Below are positions 1-9,977 of a stretch of 64,000 bases of DNA, one piece after another. Under the pieces are notes generated by a model. It was not told the origin of the DNA. It searched no databases and saw only the letters and a list, made by a program, of their open reading frames with translations. Made by a program: the position numbers and the translations under genes. Source of the stretch: Arcticibacter sp. (GTDB lineage Bacteria; Bacteroidota; Bacteroidia; 2-12-FULL-35-15); contig JAJNQB010000018.1 in the NCBI GenBank assembly GCA_021155045.1, positions 67,270 to 131,269 on the forward strand, read 5' to 3'. How positions within the stretch are numbered: position 1 is the stretch's first letter; each line of letters opens with the position of its first letter.

Positions 1-2
1 CT

Positions 3-1901
3 AAGTATAGTGGTAAAGAAGGCACAGAACCAAAAATAAATAAACTTGGAACCAATGCCTGGGCTACTTTAAAACAAAAAACTAAAAAACGAGTTAAAGA
101 AATTGCTTTTGACTTAATTAAACTTTATGCCAAACGTAAAGCATTAAAAGGCTTTCAGTTTAGTCCCGACAATTATTTGCAAAATGAATTAGAAGCATCT
201 TTTATTTATGAAGATACTCCAGACCAAATTAAATCTACTGCTGATGTAAAACGTGATATGGAAAAAGAATATCCAATGGATAGACTTATTTGTGGTGATG
301 TTGGATTTGGTAAAACAGAAATTGCTATTCGAGCAGCTTTTAAAGCAGTTTGTGATAGTAAACAAGTTGCAGTTCTTGTGCCTACAACAATTTTAGCACT
401 TCAACATTACAAAACATTTACTGATAGATTAAAAAATTTGCCTTGCAATGTAGATTATATAAATCGTTTTAAAACAGCTAAGCAACAAAAAGACACATTA
501 GAAAAAGTAGCAAAAGGAGAAATTGATATTTTAATTGGAACGCATGGAATTGTTGGGAAAAATGTAAAGTGGAAAGATTTAGGTTTAATGATAATTGATG
601 AGGAGCAGAAATTTGGCGTTGCCGTAAAAGATAAACTAAAAACATTTAAAACGAGTGTTGATTCACTCACTTTAACAGCTACACCTATTCCAAGAACTTT
701 ACAATTTTCGATGATGGGTGCAAGAGATTTGTCTGTGATTAGTACGCCACCACCCAATCGTTATCCGGTACAAACCGAATTGCATACATTCAACGAAGAA
801 ATTATTAGAGATGCTGTTTCGTTTGAAGTATCTCGTGGAGGACAAGTATTTTTTGTTCATAATCGCGTTCAAGACATCATTCAAATTGCAGGAATGATAA
901 ATAGATTATGCCCTGATGTAAGAGTAGGAATAGGGCATGGACAATTAGATGGTGATAAGCTAGAAGAAGTGATGTTTAAGTTTGTTGAAGGAGAATATGA
1001 TGTGTTGGTTGCCACAACTATTATTGAAGCAGGTTTAGATATTTCCAATGCAAATACGATAATCATTAATCAAGCACACATGTTTGGCTTGAGCGATTTA
1101 CATCAGATGAGAGGGCGTGTGGGACGTTCAAATAAAAAAGCATTTTGTTATTTATTAACTACACCTGTTTCTTTGCTTACGAATGAAGCACGAAAAAGAT
1201 TGAAAGCTATTGAAGAGTTTTCAGATTTAGGTAGTGGTTTTAATATTGCTATGCGTGATTTGGATATTAGAGGGGCAGGAGATTTATTAGGCGGAGAACA
1301 AAGCGGCTTTATAAATGAAATAGGTTTTGAAATGTATCAGAAAATACTGGACGAAGCAATTATGGAATTGAAACTAGAAAATGAAGAATTAGAAATTGGA
1401 GATTCGTACAGTCAAAAAATCAAAAAAAACAGTAACTATAAATTTATTTCGGATTGTACCATTGATACCGACATGGAAATATTAATTCCTGCAGAGTACG
1501 TTACAAATATTACGGAGCGATTAACATTATACAGGGAGCTAGACGATTCTTCTGACGAAAATCAACTTCAACAATTTGAAAGCCGATTAAAAGATAGATT
1601 TGGTAATGTTCCAGAACAAACATTGGAGTTGATTCAAACCATTCGATTGCGTTGGCTGGCAATGGAAATAGGGTTTGAAAAACTATTACTTAAAAACAAT
1701 AAAATGGTTGGATATTTTATCCCTAAACAAGATTCGCTCTACTATCAAACAGAAATATTTACAAAGGTTTTGAAGTTTGTTCAGCAGAATCAAAAAAAAT
1801 GTAAAATGAAAGAATCAAATGGAAAACTAACTCTATCGTTTGAAAATATAAAATCGATAAATGATGCTATTGATTCATTAAAGCCTATTGCACTGGAATA
1901 A
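3..1901 (+). CDS. mfd: Transcription-repair coupling factor Mfd (5' truncated by window edge)
   Basis: This is the C-terminal 632 residues of Mfd, the ATP-driven translocase that removes stalled RNA polymerase from DNA lesions and recruits UvrA. The frame is open from the first bases of the window, so the apparent TTG start at 177 is internal and the real start lies upstream. Visible parts in order are the end of the RNA-polymerase-interaction region, helicase motif I (GDVGFGKTE, about nt 294-320), the DEEQ box (about nt 597-608), motif III (TATPIPRTL), the second RecA lobe with HGQLDGDKLEEVM and the translocation motif GRVGRSNKKAFCYLL, and the C-terminal UvrA-binding/TRCF domain. It converges on the downstream kinase gene with 3 bp between the stop codons. 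Assignment is secure; only the N-terminus is missing. Confidence 0.97.
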   Translation, partial: KYSGKEGTEPKINKLGTNAWATLKQKTKKRVKEIAFDLIKLYAKRKALKGFQFSPDNYLQNELEASFIYEDTPDQIKSTADVKRDMEKEYPMDRLICGDVGFGKTEIAIRAAFKAVCDSKQVAVLVPTTILALQHYKTFTDRLKNLPCNVDYINRFKTAKQQKDTLEKVAKGEIDILIGTHGIVGKNVKWKDLGLMIIDEEQKFGVAVKDKLKTFKTSVDSLTLTATPIPRTLQFSMMGARDLSVISTPPPNRYPVQTELHTFNEEIIRDAVSFEVSRGGQVFFVHNRVQDIIQIAGMINRLCPDVRVGIGHGQLDGDKLEEVMFKFVEGEYDVLVATTIIEAGLDISNANTIIINQAHMFGLSDLHQMRGRVGRSNKKAFCYLLTTPVSLLTNEARKRLKAIEEFSDLGSGFNIAMRDLDIRGAGDLLGGEQSGFINEIGFEMYQKILDEAIMELKLENEELEIGDSYSQKIKKNSNYKFISDCTIDTDMEILIPAEYVTNITERLTLYRELDDSSDENQLQQFESRLKDRFGNVPEQTLELIQTIRLRWLAMEIGFEKLLLKNNKMVGYFIPKQDSLYYQTEIFTKVLKFVQQNQKKCKMKESNGKLTLSFENIKSINDAIDSLKPIALE

Positions 1902-1904
1902 AAT

Positions 1905-3104
1905 TTATTTTTGTTTGAATTTGAATTTTAAAACTACTCCTTCATCGTTTATAAGCTTATACTCTGCATTTAGCTGATTGCATAAAGATTTTATTAATTC
2001 AATTCCTAAGGTGTTTTTACTTTCCATATAATTTAAGGGCAATCCTGGTCCATTGTCTCTTAATTCAAGTTCAATAAAATTATTTTTTGCTTGCAACGAA
2101 ATAGATAATTTTAGCTTTTTGTCTTTTTGAATAGCATATTTAAATGAATTTGTAATAAACTCATTCAAAATTAATCCACATGGAATAGCATTAGATAAGT
2201 CAATGTTAGTATTCTCGGCATTGATAGTCAATTCAGAAACATCTTCTTTTCCTAATGATGAAATTAGCTCAGGAAGTAAATCATTTATATAATCTTTAAA
2301 ATTAAGCTTAGCAACATTATCAGTTTCAAATATTTTTTGATGAACCAATGCCATAGAATAAATTCTGTTTTTACAATCATCTAAAGCTGCTTTAATATCA
2401 GGGGAATCTGACATATTTTTTTTTAAGTTTAACAAGCTGGTAACAATATTCATGTTATTTTTTACTCGATGAAAAACTTCGGAAAGTAAAATTTCTTTTT
2501 CATCAAGCATTTTTCTTATTACTCTTTCCTGATTTATAGATTCAGAAACAACAATAATAGCAAAAGCTAGGGAGGTGAAAATGCATAATAAAATATTGAA
2601 ATACATTAAAGAAGCTGTTGTGGTTGGGTCGATTAATACTTGAACCCATTTTTGAATAAAACCGACAATAATTATACTAATGGATAATAAACACAATGCA
2701 GAAATAATGACTAAATGTTTAATTAACTCTTTTCTTCCTAAAAGTTGAATTAAACTTATAATTACTGGGAAATAGAAGAGAAGCAGGTAGGTATCTATTC
2801 CTACCCTTAAATTCATAATAATAAAAAAAACAAATCCGATGATAAAAAACAGATAAGCACCCCAAACATAGTTTAAAAAATTATTAAAAATTAATACGAT
2901 GGGAGCAATTAAAAAAGTGAATGTGCACACAAGATAAAAAAAAGGATAGTTAGTGATTACAAAAAAGCATGTTCCAGCAACCATGTTCAACATGGCAACC
3001 AAAGTAATAGCATTTAATTTTCTTACTAAATGAACTTCCCAATGGGTAAAATGAGGTTTTACTCCAATGTTAATGACTTTATTTGCAAAAGATTTAATTG
3101 ACAT
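1905..3104 (-). CDS. Membrane sensor histidine kinase, HisKA_2 type
   Basis: A 399-residue kinase. Residues about 30-190 contain five or six hydrophobic segments, consistent with an integral-membrane sensor domain without a large periplasmic loop. A short linker leads to a HisKA_2-type dimerisation/phosphoacceptor helix (EVFHRVKNNMNIVTSLL, phosphoacceptor His about residue 212). A HATPase_c domain follows, with an N box (LILNEFITNSFKYA, about 308-321) and a G1 box (RDNGPGLPL, about 352-360). HisKA_2 kinases usually phosphorylate a separate receiver protein, but none is encoded next to it. The divergent neighbour at 3251 is a SpoIIE-type phosphatase with a propeller sensor, so the two could share a signalling output; that is inference. 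The ATG start is well placed before the first hydrophobic stretch. The ligand is unknown. Confidence 0.9.
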   Translation of the reverse strand: MSIKSFANKVINIGVKPHFTHWEVHLVRKLNAITLVAMLNMVAGTCFFVITNYPFFYLVCTFTFLIAPIVLIFNNFLNYVWGAYLFFIIGFVFFIIMNLRVGIDTYLLLFYFPVIISLIQLLGRKELIKHLVIISALCLLSISIIIVGFIQKWVQVLIDPTTTASLMYFNILLCIFTSLAFAIIVVSESINQERVIRKMLDEKEILLSEVFHRVKNNMNIVTSLLNLKKNMSDSPDIKAALDDCKNRIYSMALVHQKIFETDNVAKLNFKDYINDLLPELISSLGKEDVSELTINAENTNIDLSNAIPCGLILNEFITNSFKYAIQKDKKLKLSISLQAKNNFIELELRDNGPGLPLNYMESKNTLGIELIKSLCNQLNAEYKLINDEGVVLKFKFKQK

Positions 3105-3250
3105 AAAAAAAGTTTGTATTAGCTTAATATGGTAGTAAATGTAATAGATTTTTTGAGTTATTCGAATAAAAACGGAGGATGCAATAATTAAACAAAAAAA
3201 CAGCTATTTTTTTAATTTTATTTATCTTTATTCAGAATATATACCCAGAA

Positions 3251-6200
3251 GTGAAAACAATTTTTAAAATATTTTTCTTTTTCTTTTTTATTGCTTCAAA
3301 ACAGTTTGTATTTGCACAAACCTACGATTTTCAAAATTTTAATGTGGAAGATGGTTTGGCGCAATCTCAAGTATTATCAATGTGTCAAGACCACAACGGG
3401 AATATTTGGTTTGGCACCAATAGCGGTGGTGTAAGTAAATATGATGGTAATAAATTTACCAACTATACCGAAAACGATAGTTTGATTAACAATGTAGTAT
3501 TCTCTATAACAGAAATTAATAAACAATATATTTTATTTGGAACCAATGGAGGCTTGAGTGTTTTTAATGGAAAAAAATTTAAAAACTATACGGATAAGGA
3601 AGGGTTAACACATAATCGAGTATTTAAAATTTTGAAAGATAATAATGGTGTTATTTGGCTAGGAACAAGTAAAGGTGTTTGTATTTTCGAAAATAATAGA
3701 ATAAAAGTATTTGACCTAGATACGCTTTTAAATAAGTCTAGTGTATTTACCATTTATGCTGACAATTCAAATAATATTTGGTTTGGAACCATTCAAAATG
3801 GTGTAATCAAGTATAATGTTTCTACCAAACGATTTACGTATTTTAATAAATCAATGGGGCTTCGTCAAAATTTTGTTCGTTCTATTGGAGAGGATATACA
3901 AGGTAATATTTACATTGGAACAGTTGCAGGTATTAGTAAAATTAGTGGACCTGGCGTAATTCAAAAAATAAATATTGCAGGTGAAGAAAACATAGGATTT
4001 ACTGCCATAATTCCAGACAATAAAAATAATTTATGGTTGGCTACCAACGAAGGAATTTATAAATTCAATGGATATACATACAGAAAATATAAAGATAAAA
4101 ACGGGTTAGCAAGTAATAAATTACTTTGTGGATTTAAAGATAGAGAAGGTAATTTTTGGTTTGGAACAGATGGATTTGGTGTTTCAAAATTTGTTTCAGA
4201 AGCATTTACTTCTTATACGAATAAAGATAGTTTGCCGAGCGATTATGTTACTTGTGTTTTTCAGGATTCTAAAAAAAATATGTGGTTGGGAGTTAAAAAT
4301 TATGGTGTTGTAAATTTTAAAAAAAATAAAATTATTAATTATAAAGTAGATGTTAAAAATTTAAAAACATCTATATCGGATAATGATGTTCAAGCAATTG
4401 CTGAAGACAATGACGAAAATTTATTTTTTGGAACTAAAGCTGGGTTAAGCATTTTTAATGGACACAATTTTAAAAATTATAAAATTAAAGATGGTGTTTC
4501 GGATGATGATAATATTTATTCTATAATTGTAGATAACAATAAAAAAGTTTGGATTGGTTCTGGAAATGGAGTTTATATTTTTGAAAATGAAAAATTTATT
4601 CCTGTTGATGAAATAAATAAAGTAAAAACGGATAGAGGGAATTTACCAATTTATTCTATTCTGCAAGACAGAAGCGGAAATATTTGGATTGCATCAGAAA
4701 CTGGAGCGTTTAAATACAATGGGAAAACGGTAGAGCGATTTAATAAGTCGAATGGATTTATAGATAAACGTGTTACTGCAATTTTACAAGACAATAAAGG
4801 GCATTTATGGTTTGGTACGGATGAAGGTTTGTTTGAATACAACTATACTTCGTTCCAAAATATTAATGAGAAAAAAGGACTTGCTTCCAACAAAGTATAT
4901 TTAATGCTGCTCGATGGCGATAACCTTTGGGTTGGAACAAACAAAGGACTCGATAAAATAAATCTTCAAAAATATTATTCGGATAATAAAGTAGAATTAA
5001 AACATTACGGAAAAGAAGAAGGTTTAAAAGGCATTGAATGTAATTCAAATGCACAATACAAAGATGAGGAAGGTAACTTGTGGTTTGGTACAATAAAAGG
5101 TGTTACCGTTTATAACCCAAGATTTGATAAACTAAATAGAGAAGAGCCATTAACAAGAATTACGGGTATTCGCTTGTTTTTTCAAAATGCAGATGCCGAT
5201 ATAAAAACATATTCAAGTAAAGTAGATAGTCTTTCACACTTGCCAGTTAATCTGGTTTTACCTTACGATAAAAATCACATTACATTTGATTTTATTGGCG
5301 TTTGTATTACAAACCCCAATAAAGTAAAATATAAATTCAAATTAGAAGGGGCAGATGCTGACTGGTTTCCTCCCACATCAAAAACAGAAGCAACCTATTC
5401 TTCTTTATCGCCAGGTGAATATACTTTTCATTTAAAAGCAATGAATAATGATGGATTGTGGAATGAAAAACCTGTAACGTTTCATTTTACTATTTTATCA
5501 CCTTGGTGGAAAACATGGTGGTTTTATACCATTTGTGCAATAATTGCAGTAGCGGGTGTTTATTCTTTTATTACTATCAGAACCCGTAATTTAGAAAAAG
5601 CAAAAGTAGAATTGGAGCAAGAAGTTGAATTAAGAACGTATCAATTACGTCAAGAAAAAGAAAAAGTAGAAGTAATCAATCAAGAAGTTGTTGCTCAAAA
5701 AGCAATCATTGAAGCAAAAAATCATGATATCACAGATAGTATTAAATATGCAAAAAATATTCAGGAAGCATTATTGCCTCCATTAGAAAATTTACACAAA
5801 GAATTTGATGATGCTTTTGTATTATATCTTCCAAAAGACATTGTAAGTGGTGATTTTTATTGGTTTGCAAAACGTAACAATAAACGTTTTATAGCTTCTG
5901 TAGATTGTACAGGGCATGGTGTTCCTGGGGCATTTATGAGCATTATTGGAAATACATTATTAAATGAGATTGTTACAGAAAAAAATAGTGTTGAACCAGC
6001 AGAAATTTTAAATGAGCTACACGCAGGAGTTAAAATTGCTTTAAAACAAAGTGGTAATGCCGAAAATGAAAGGCGCGATGGAATGGACATTGCACTTTGT
6101 TCATTGAATGAAGAAGGAACAGTTTTAGAATATGCTGGAGCAAACCGTCCACTCTGGATTTTTAGAAAAAACAAAAATGCAGAAGAAGGATTTGAAATGA

Positions 6201-6505
6201 TTAAAGCAAATAAGTTTCCTATTGGCGGATTAGAGATGGAAAATGAAGCGAAACGAACATTTACTAATCATACTATTGATGTTCAAAAAGGGGATTTAGT
6301 GTATGTTTTTTCTGATGGTTATGCCGACCAATTTGGAGGAGAAAAAGGAAAAAAATTCATGTTAGGTAATCTGCAAAAATTTGTTGCAAGTATTTCGGAT
6401 AAACCAATAATAGAACAAGAAAAATTACTATTAAATAAATTTCTCAATTGGAAAGGAGAACTCGAACAAGTTGATGATGTTCTTGTTATTGCGTTTAGGG
6501 TGTAA
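3251..6505 (+). CDS. Propeller-sensor SpoIIE/PP2C-family protein phosphatase
   Basis: A 1084-residue envelope-spanning signalling protein starting with GTG. A signal peptide with a run of Phe (residues 1-22, ending FAQ) is followed by about 600 residues of two-component-regulator propeller repeats (recurrent N-I-W-F-G-T / L-W-F-G-T-D motifs), expected to form a double seven-bladed periplasmic sensor. Next come a Y_Y_Y immunoglobulin-like domain (about 670-750), one membrane helix (about 765-785, following WWKTWWFY) and a cytoplasmic coiled coil (about 785-860). A SpoIIE/PP2C domain ends the protein (about 880-1084), with metal-binding motifs SGDFYW, DCTGHGVPGAFMS and SDGYADQFGG. In this family the output is Ser/Thr dephosphorylation, often of an anti-sigma-factor antagonist. 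The substrate is not encoded nearby. The same sensor with a histidine-kinase output occurs at 59195-62146. Confidence 0.93.
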   Translation: MKTIFKIFFFFFFIASKQFVFAQTYDFQNFNVEDGLAQSQVLSMCQDHNGNIWFGTNSGGVSKYDGNKFTNYTENDSLINNVVFSITEINKQYILFGTNGGLSVFNGKKFKNYTDKEGLTHNRVFKILKDNNGVIWLGTSKGVCIFENNRIKVFDLDTLLNKSSVFTIYADNSNNIWFGTIQNGVIKYNVSTKRFTYFNKSMGLRQNFVRSIGEDIQGNIYIGTVAGISKISGPGVIQKINIAGEENIGFTAIIPDNKNNLWLATNEGIYKFNGYTYRKYKDKNGLASNKLLCGFKDREGNFWFGTDGFGVSKFVSEAFTSYTNKDSLPSDYVTCVFQDSKKNMWLGVKNYGVVNFKKNKIINYKVDVKNLKTSISDNDVQAIAEDNDENLFFGTKAGLSIFNGHNFKNYKIKDGVSDDDNIYSIIVDNNKKVWIGSGNGVYIFENEKFIPVDEINKVKTDRGNLPIYSILQDRSGNIWIASETGAFKYNGKTVERFNKSNGFIDKRVTAILQDNKGHLWFGTDEGLFEYNYTSFQNINEKKGLASNKVYLMLLDGDNLWVGTNKGLDKINLQKYYSDNKVELKHYGKEEGLKGIECNSNAQYKDEEGNLWFGTIKGVTVYNPRFDKLNREEPLTRITGIRLFFQNADADIKTYSSKVDSLSHLPVNLVLPYDKNHITFDFIGVCITNPNKVKYKFKLEGADADWFPPTSKTEATYSSLSPGEYTFHLKAMNNDGLWNEKPVTFHFTILSPWWKTWWFYTICAIIAVAGVYSFITIRTRNLEKAKVELEQEVELRTYQLRQEKEKVEVINQEVVAQKAIIEAKNHDITDSIKYAKNIQEALLPPLENLHKEFDDAFVLYLPKDIVSGDFYWFAKRNNKRFIASVDCTGHGVPGAFMSIIGNTLLNEIVTEKNSVEPAEILNELHAGVKIALKQSGNAENERRDGMDIALCSLNEEGTVLEYAGANRPLWIFRKNKNAEEGFEMIKANKFPIGGLEMENEAKRTFTNHTIDVQKGDLVYVFSDGYADQFGGEKGKKFMLGNLQKFVASISDKPIIEQEKLLLNKFLNWKGELEQVDDVLVIAFRV

Positions 6506-6559
6506 TTTCTGGTTAATAACTTACAATCTTCTTATAATAAACTTTGGCTAAATATTTGT

Positions 6560-6567
6560 TATTTTTG
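6560..6567 (+). promoter_or_regulatory. Candidate -7 promoter element for rpoN
   Basis: TATTTTTG matches the Bacteroidota -7 consensus TAnnTTTG and lies 28 bp before the rpoN ATG. I see no TTTG -33 element at the usual spacing, so this is a weak call. Confidence 0.4.
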
Positions 6568-6595
6568 TGTGTAACAGATAGCGTGAAAAAGATTT

Positions 6596-8053
6596 ATGTT
6601 AAGACAAGTCCAAACTCAAAAATTATTACAAAAACTTTCCCCTCAACAAATTCAGTTGATGAAGTTGTTGCAATTGCCTACTGTGGCGTTGGAACAACGT
6701 ATTAAAGAAGAAATGGAAATAAATCCTGCTTTGGAAGAAGGGGATGAAGCAGATGACGAACCAGTAGATGAGTTTGAAAATGATGATTTTGAAGAAGCAC
6801 CATCTGAAGACGAAAATCAAAGAGAAGATTTTAGTATAAGTGATTATATGGATGATGATGAAGGCGCATCCTATAAGCTGAAGGCTAATAATACCAGTCC
6901 AGACGAAGAGAAAAGAGAAATTCCTTTTTCTGTTGGGCTTTCATTTCAAGATATGCTCGACAGCCAGTTGGGAATGAAAAATTTAGATGACCGAGAATAT
7001 CAAATCGCACTTTATTTGATTGGTAATTTAGATGATGATGGTTATTTAAGAAGAGATTTAGATTCGGTTGTTGATGACATTGCTTTTTCTCAAAATATTA
7101 CTACTACTACTAAAGAACTAGAAGAACTTTTAAAAATAATTCAAGATTTTGAACCTGCAGGTGTTGGTGCTCGTGATTTACAAGAGTGTTTACTTATTCA
7201 GTTAAGAAAAAAAGAGGTTCAAACAATGACTGTAGAGTTAGCTACCGAAGTGGTAGAAAAACAGATGGATGAATTTTCTAAAAAACATTACGATAAAATT
7301 CAAAAACGATTAGAGATAGATGATGATTTATTGAAAGATGTTATTCAAGAAATTCTCAAACTAAATCCACGCCCAGGAAATTCCATGGCAGATGGTAAAA
7401 AAAGTTTCCAGCAAATAATACCAGATTTTTTAATTACGAGTGAGGATGGCGAATTGGAACTAACTTTAAATTCAAGAAACGCTCCTGATTTAAAAGTAAG
7501 CAAGGCATACAGCCAAATGTTGGAAGAGTATTCTAAAAGTAAGGATAAATCAAGCAAAGAAGCAACTCAATTTGTAAAACAAAAATTGGATGGTGCAAGA
7601 TGGTTTATTGATGCTATTCAACAAAGAAGTAATACCTTGCTTTACACGATGAATGCAATTATGGAATACCAAAAAGAATATTTTTTAGAAGGTGATGAAA
7701 CCAAATTAAAACCAATGATTCTAAAAGATATTGCCGAAAAAGTAGGATTAGATATTTCAACGGTTTCTCGTGTGGCAAATAGTAAATATGTGCAAACATC
7801 TTTTGGGACATTTTTGTTAAAATCATTTTTTTCTGAATCACTTTCAACCGATTCGGGTGAAGAGGTTTCTACACGTGAGGTAAAAAAGATTTTAGAAGAA
7901 TGTATTTCTGCTGAAAATAAAAAGAAGCCTTTGACTGACGATAGACTTGCCAAAATTTTAAAAGAAAAAGGGTATAACATCGCAAGAAGAACAATTGCTA
8001 AATACCGTGAACAACTTGATATTCCTGTTGCACGCTTGCGTAAAGAACTTTAA
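6596..8053 (+). CDS. rpoN: RNA polymerase sigma-54 factor
   Basis: A 485-residue sigma-54, close to the family's usual length. Region I is the Gln/Leu-rich N-terminal activator-interaction segment (LSPQQIQLMKLLQLP). It is followed by an acidic Region II (about 45-110, rich in D and E), the core-binding domain, a helix-turn-helix (IAEKVGLDISTVSRVANSKYV) that contacts the -12 element, and at the C-terminus the RpoN box (ARRTIAKYREQL, consensus ARRTVAKYREML), which reads the -24 element. Sigma-54 promoters need AAA+ enhancer-binding proteins, and none is encoded in this window. The ATG start coincides with the conserved start of region I. It is followed after 16 bp by a membrane protein gene that may be co-transcribed. 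Confidence 0.97.
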   Translation: MLRQVQTQKLLQKLSPQQIQLMKLLQLPTVALEQRIKEEMEINPALEEGDEADDEPVDEFENDDFEEAPSEDENQREDFSISDYMDDDEGASYKLKANNTSPDEEKREIPFSVGLSFQDMLDSQLGMKNLDDREYQIALYLIGNLDDDGYLRRDLDSVVDDIAFSQNITTTTKELEELLKIIQDFEPAGVGARDLQECLLIQLRKKEVQTMTVELATEVVEKQMDEFSKKHYDKIQKRLEIDDDLLKDVIQEILKLNPRPGNSMADGKKSFQQIIPDFLITSEDGELELTLNSRNAPDLKVSKAYSQMLEEYSKSKDKSSKEATQFVKQKLDGARWFIDAIQQRSNTLLYTMNAIMEYQKEYFLEGDETKLKPMILKDIAEKVGLDISTVSRVANSKYVQTSFGTFLLKSFFSESLSTDSGEEVSTREVKKILEECISAENKKKPLTDDRLAKILKEKGYNIARRTIAKYREQLDIPVARLRKEL

Positions 8054-8069
8054 TTAATAAACATTTTTT

Positions 8070-8681
8070 GTGCAAACAAAATTAGCTCAATTTATTTCCT
8101 ATTTATTTCACCCATTGTTGATGTGCTTTTATGGGCTAACATTATTGTTTTATTCCAACAATTATATTTCAATGTTTGTTTCTAGTTCATTGAAATTATT
8201 GATCCTTTCCATCACATTTGCTTTCACCATATTTTTACCCGCTTTAAATGCTTTTATTTTATTAAAAATGAAACGGATTGATAGTATGCAAATGCACACA
8301 CAATCAGAACGAGTGGTGCCTTATTTTACAACTTCGCTTTATTATTTTGCATTGTATTATTTGTTTTATACAATCGGATTTTCATCTATAATAACCTTAT
8401 TAATTTTAGGAGGAGGGATAAGCATTTTGTTGACTTTACTCATAAATTATAAATGGAAAATAAGTGCCCACATGATTGGTATTGGCGGTTTGTGTGGTGC
8501 ATTGTTGGCAATTATTTTTAAACATAGTATTGAGTCTGTTTGGATTTTTTATTCGGCAATTATTGTTGCAGGTTTAATTGGATTTGCAAGATTAAAACTA
8601 GAAGCTCACACTCCTTCGCAAGTTTACTCTGGATATATTCTAGGCTTTGTAGTAGAGTTTCTTCTTTTGTTTTTCTTTTAA
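8070..8681 (+). CDS. Divergent PAP2-like integral membrane protein
   Basis: A 203-residue, very hydrophobic protein with about six membrane segments and a GTG start 16 bp after rpoN. Towards the C-terminus the sequence KISAHMIGIGG followed by FARLKLEAHTPSQVYSGY resembles the last two motifs of type-2 phosphatidic acid phosphatases (PSGH and SRxxxxxHxxxD). However, the Ser-Gly-His is SAH and the final Asp is replaced by Gln, so catalytic activity is doubtful. In Bacteroidota, proteins of this kind are usually annotated as PAP2 superfamily or plain membrane proteins. It converges on rodA with a 12-bp gap and no obvious terminator. The family link is moderate; the function is unknown. Confidence 0.7.
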   Translation: MQTKLAQFISYLFHPLLMCFYGLTLLFYSNNYISMFVSSSLKLLILSITFAFTIFLPALNAFILLKMKRIDSMQMHTQSERVVPYFTTSLYYFALYYLFYTIGFSSIITLLILGGGISILLTLLINYKWKISAHMIGIGGLCGALLAIIFKHSIESVWIFYSAIIVAGLIGFARLKLEAHTPSQVYSGYILGFVVEFLLLFFF

Positions 8682-8693
8682 AACACTCTTTGT

Positions 8694-9965
8694 TTACCTT
8701 AAAATTTGTAGTCTGTGCGAATCAAGTTTTATAAAAATAAATAACAAGATAGTAAACGACCAAAGTGAAGAGCCTCCATAACTAAAGAAGGGTAAAGGAA
8801 TGCCAATTACAGGAGCTAAGCCAATTGTCATTCCGATATTAATGGTTAGATGAAAAAACAACACAGAAGCAACGCCATAGCCGTAAATTCTACTGAATGG
8901 CGATCGTTGCCTTTCCGACATAAATACCACTCGAATAATTAAAAATAATTGCAGAATAATTACAACAGAGCTTCCTAAAAAACCCCACTCTTCACCAACA
9001 GTACAAAAAATAAAATCGGTGTCTTGTTCAGGAACAAAATCATATTTTGTTTGTGTTCCATTTAAAAAACCCTTACCAACAAACCCTCCTGAACCAATAG
9101 CAATTTTTGCTTGGTTCACATTGTAGCCTTCTTTTTTCAAATCTACTTCGCCACGGCCAAATAAAACATCAATACGCACTTTTTGATGTGGTTCTAAATG
9201 GTTGTAAACATAACTGGTTCCTTTTACCATGGAACAGGCAAGCAAACCTACAGTTGCTATGATAAATAAGTTTTTTGCATTGCGTTTTACAAAAAAAACA
9301 GCAATTACACTTAAACTTCCAATGATTAATAATAGATATAGATTGTTTACCAATAATGCTAATACAAATAATAAAACAGCAAAAAAACCTAGCAATAAAT
9401 AATTGATAGAAAGTCCTTCTCTGTAAAGAGTAATTATAAATGCAACAAATACAATTGCTAAGCCCGTTTCGTCTTGTAAAACTTTAATGATGATTAATGG
9501 AGTGCCAATCAATAAAAGAGAGATGATGGTATTTTTATAATCAGCAATTTTTATATTTTGATTACTTAAAAATTTTGCAAGAGCAAGATTGGCGGCAAAC
9601 TTCATAAATTCTGCGGGCTGAATTCCGAAATCGCCAAAACGAAACCAAGAACGGCTTCCTTTTACTTCTCTTCCTAAAAACGGAACAGCAATGTTGGCAA
9701 GAAGTACGGCACCAAAAATAAAATAGGCAAATGCGGTATAAAAATTTTCGTCAATAATTAAAATGATGAGTGCAATTAAAAGTGATGTGCCAATCCAAAT
9801 CATTTGCTTCCCATATTTTTGGCTGATGTCGGTAATTACATAATGATCTTCGTTATACACAGCAGCATAAATATTCATCCAGCCCATAACAACTAAAACA
9901 AGATAAAGCATTACCGTTATCCAATCGATATTATAAAATATGCTATTGTTTGTTTTTTGTCTCAA
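8694..9965 (-). CDS. rodA: Rod-shape SEDS peptidoglycan glycosyltransferase RodA
   Basis: A 423-residue SEDS-family polymerase with about ten membrane helices. It polymerises lipid II into glycan strands during cell elongation, working with the transpeptidase PBP2 encoded just upstream. Diagnostic segments are GSRSWFRFGDFGIQPAEFMK, where SEDS proteins have their conserved ...QPSE/AF motif, the large extracellular loop with GSGGFVGKGFLNGTQ and FVPEQDTDFIFCTVGEEWGF (the Glu/Asp-rich active-site loop), and PFFSYGGSSLW near the C-terminus. The start is a TTG 12 bp after the mrdA stop; no earlier in-frame ATG fits and later Met codons would remove the first helix. It is the last gene of the mreB-mreC-mreD-mrdA-rodA operon. 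Confidence 0.95.
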   Translation of the reverse strand: MRQKTNNSIFYNIDWITVMLYLVLVVMGWMNIYAAVYNEDHYVITDISQKYGKQMIWIGTSLLIALIILIIDENFYTAFAYFIFGAVLLANIAVPFLGREVKGSRSWFRFGDFGIQPAEFMKFAANLALAKFLSNQNIKIADYKNTIISLLLIGTPLIIIKVLQDETGLAIVFVAFIITLYREGLSINYLLLGFFAVLLFVLALLVNNLYLLLIIGSLSVIAVFFVKRNAKNLFIIATVGLLACSMVKGTSYVYNHLEPHQKVRIDVLFGRGEVDLKKEGYNVNQAKIAIGSGGFVGKGFLNGTQTKYDFVPEQDTDFIFCTVGEEWGFLGSSVVIILQLFLIIRVVFMSERQRSPFSRIYGYGVASVLFFHLTINIGMTIGLAPVIGIPLPFFSYGGSSLWSFTILLFIFIKLDSHRLQILR

Positions 9966-9977
9966 AACGATTCTTTG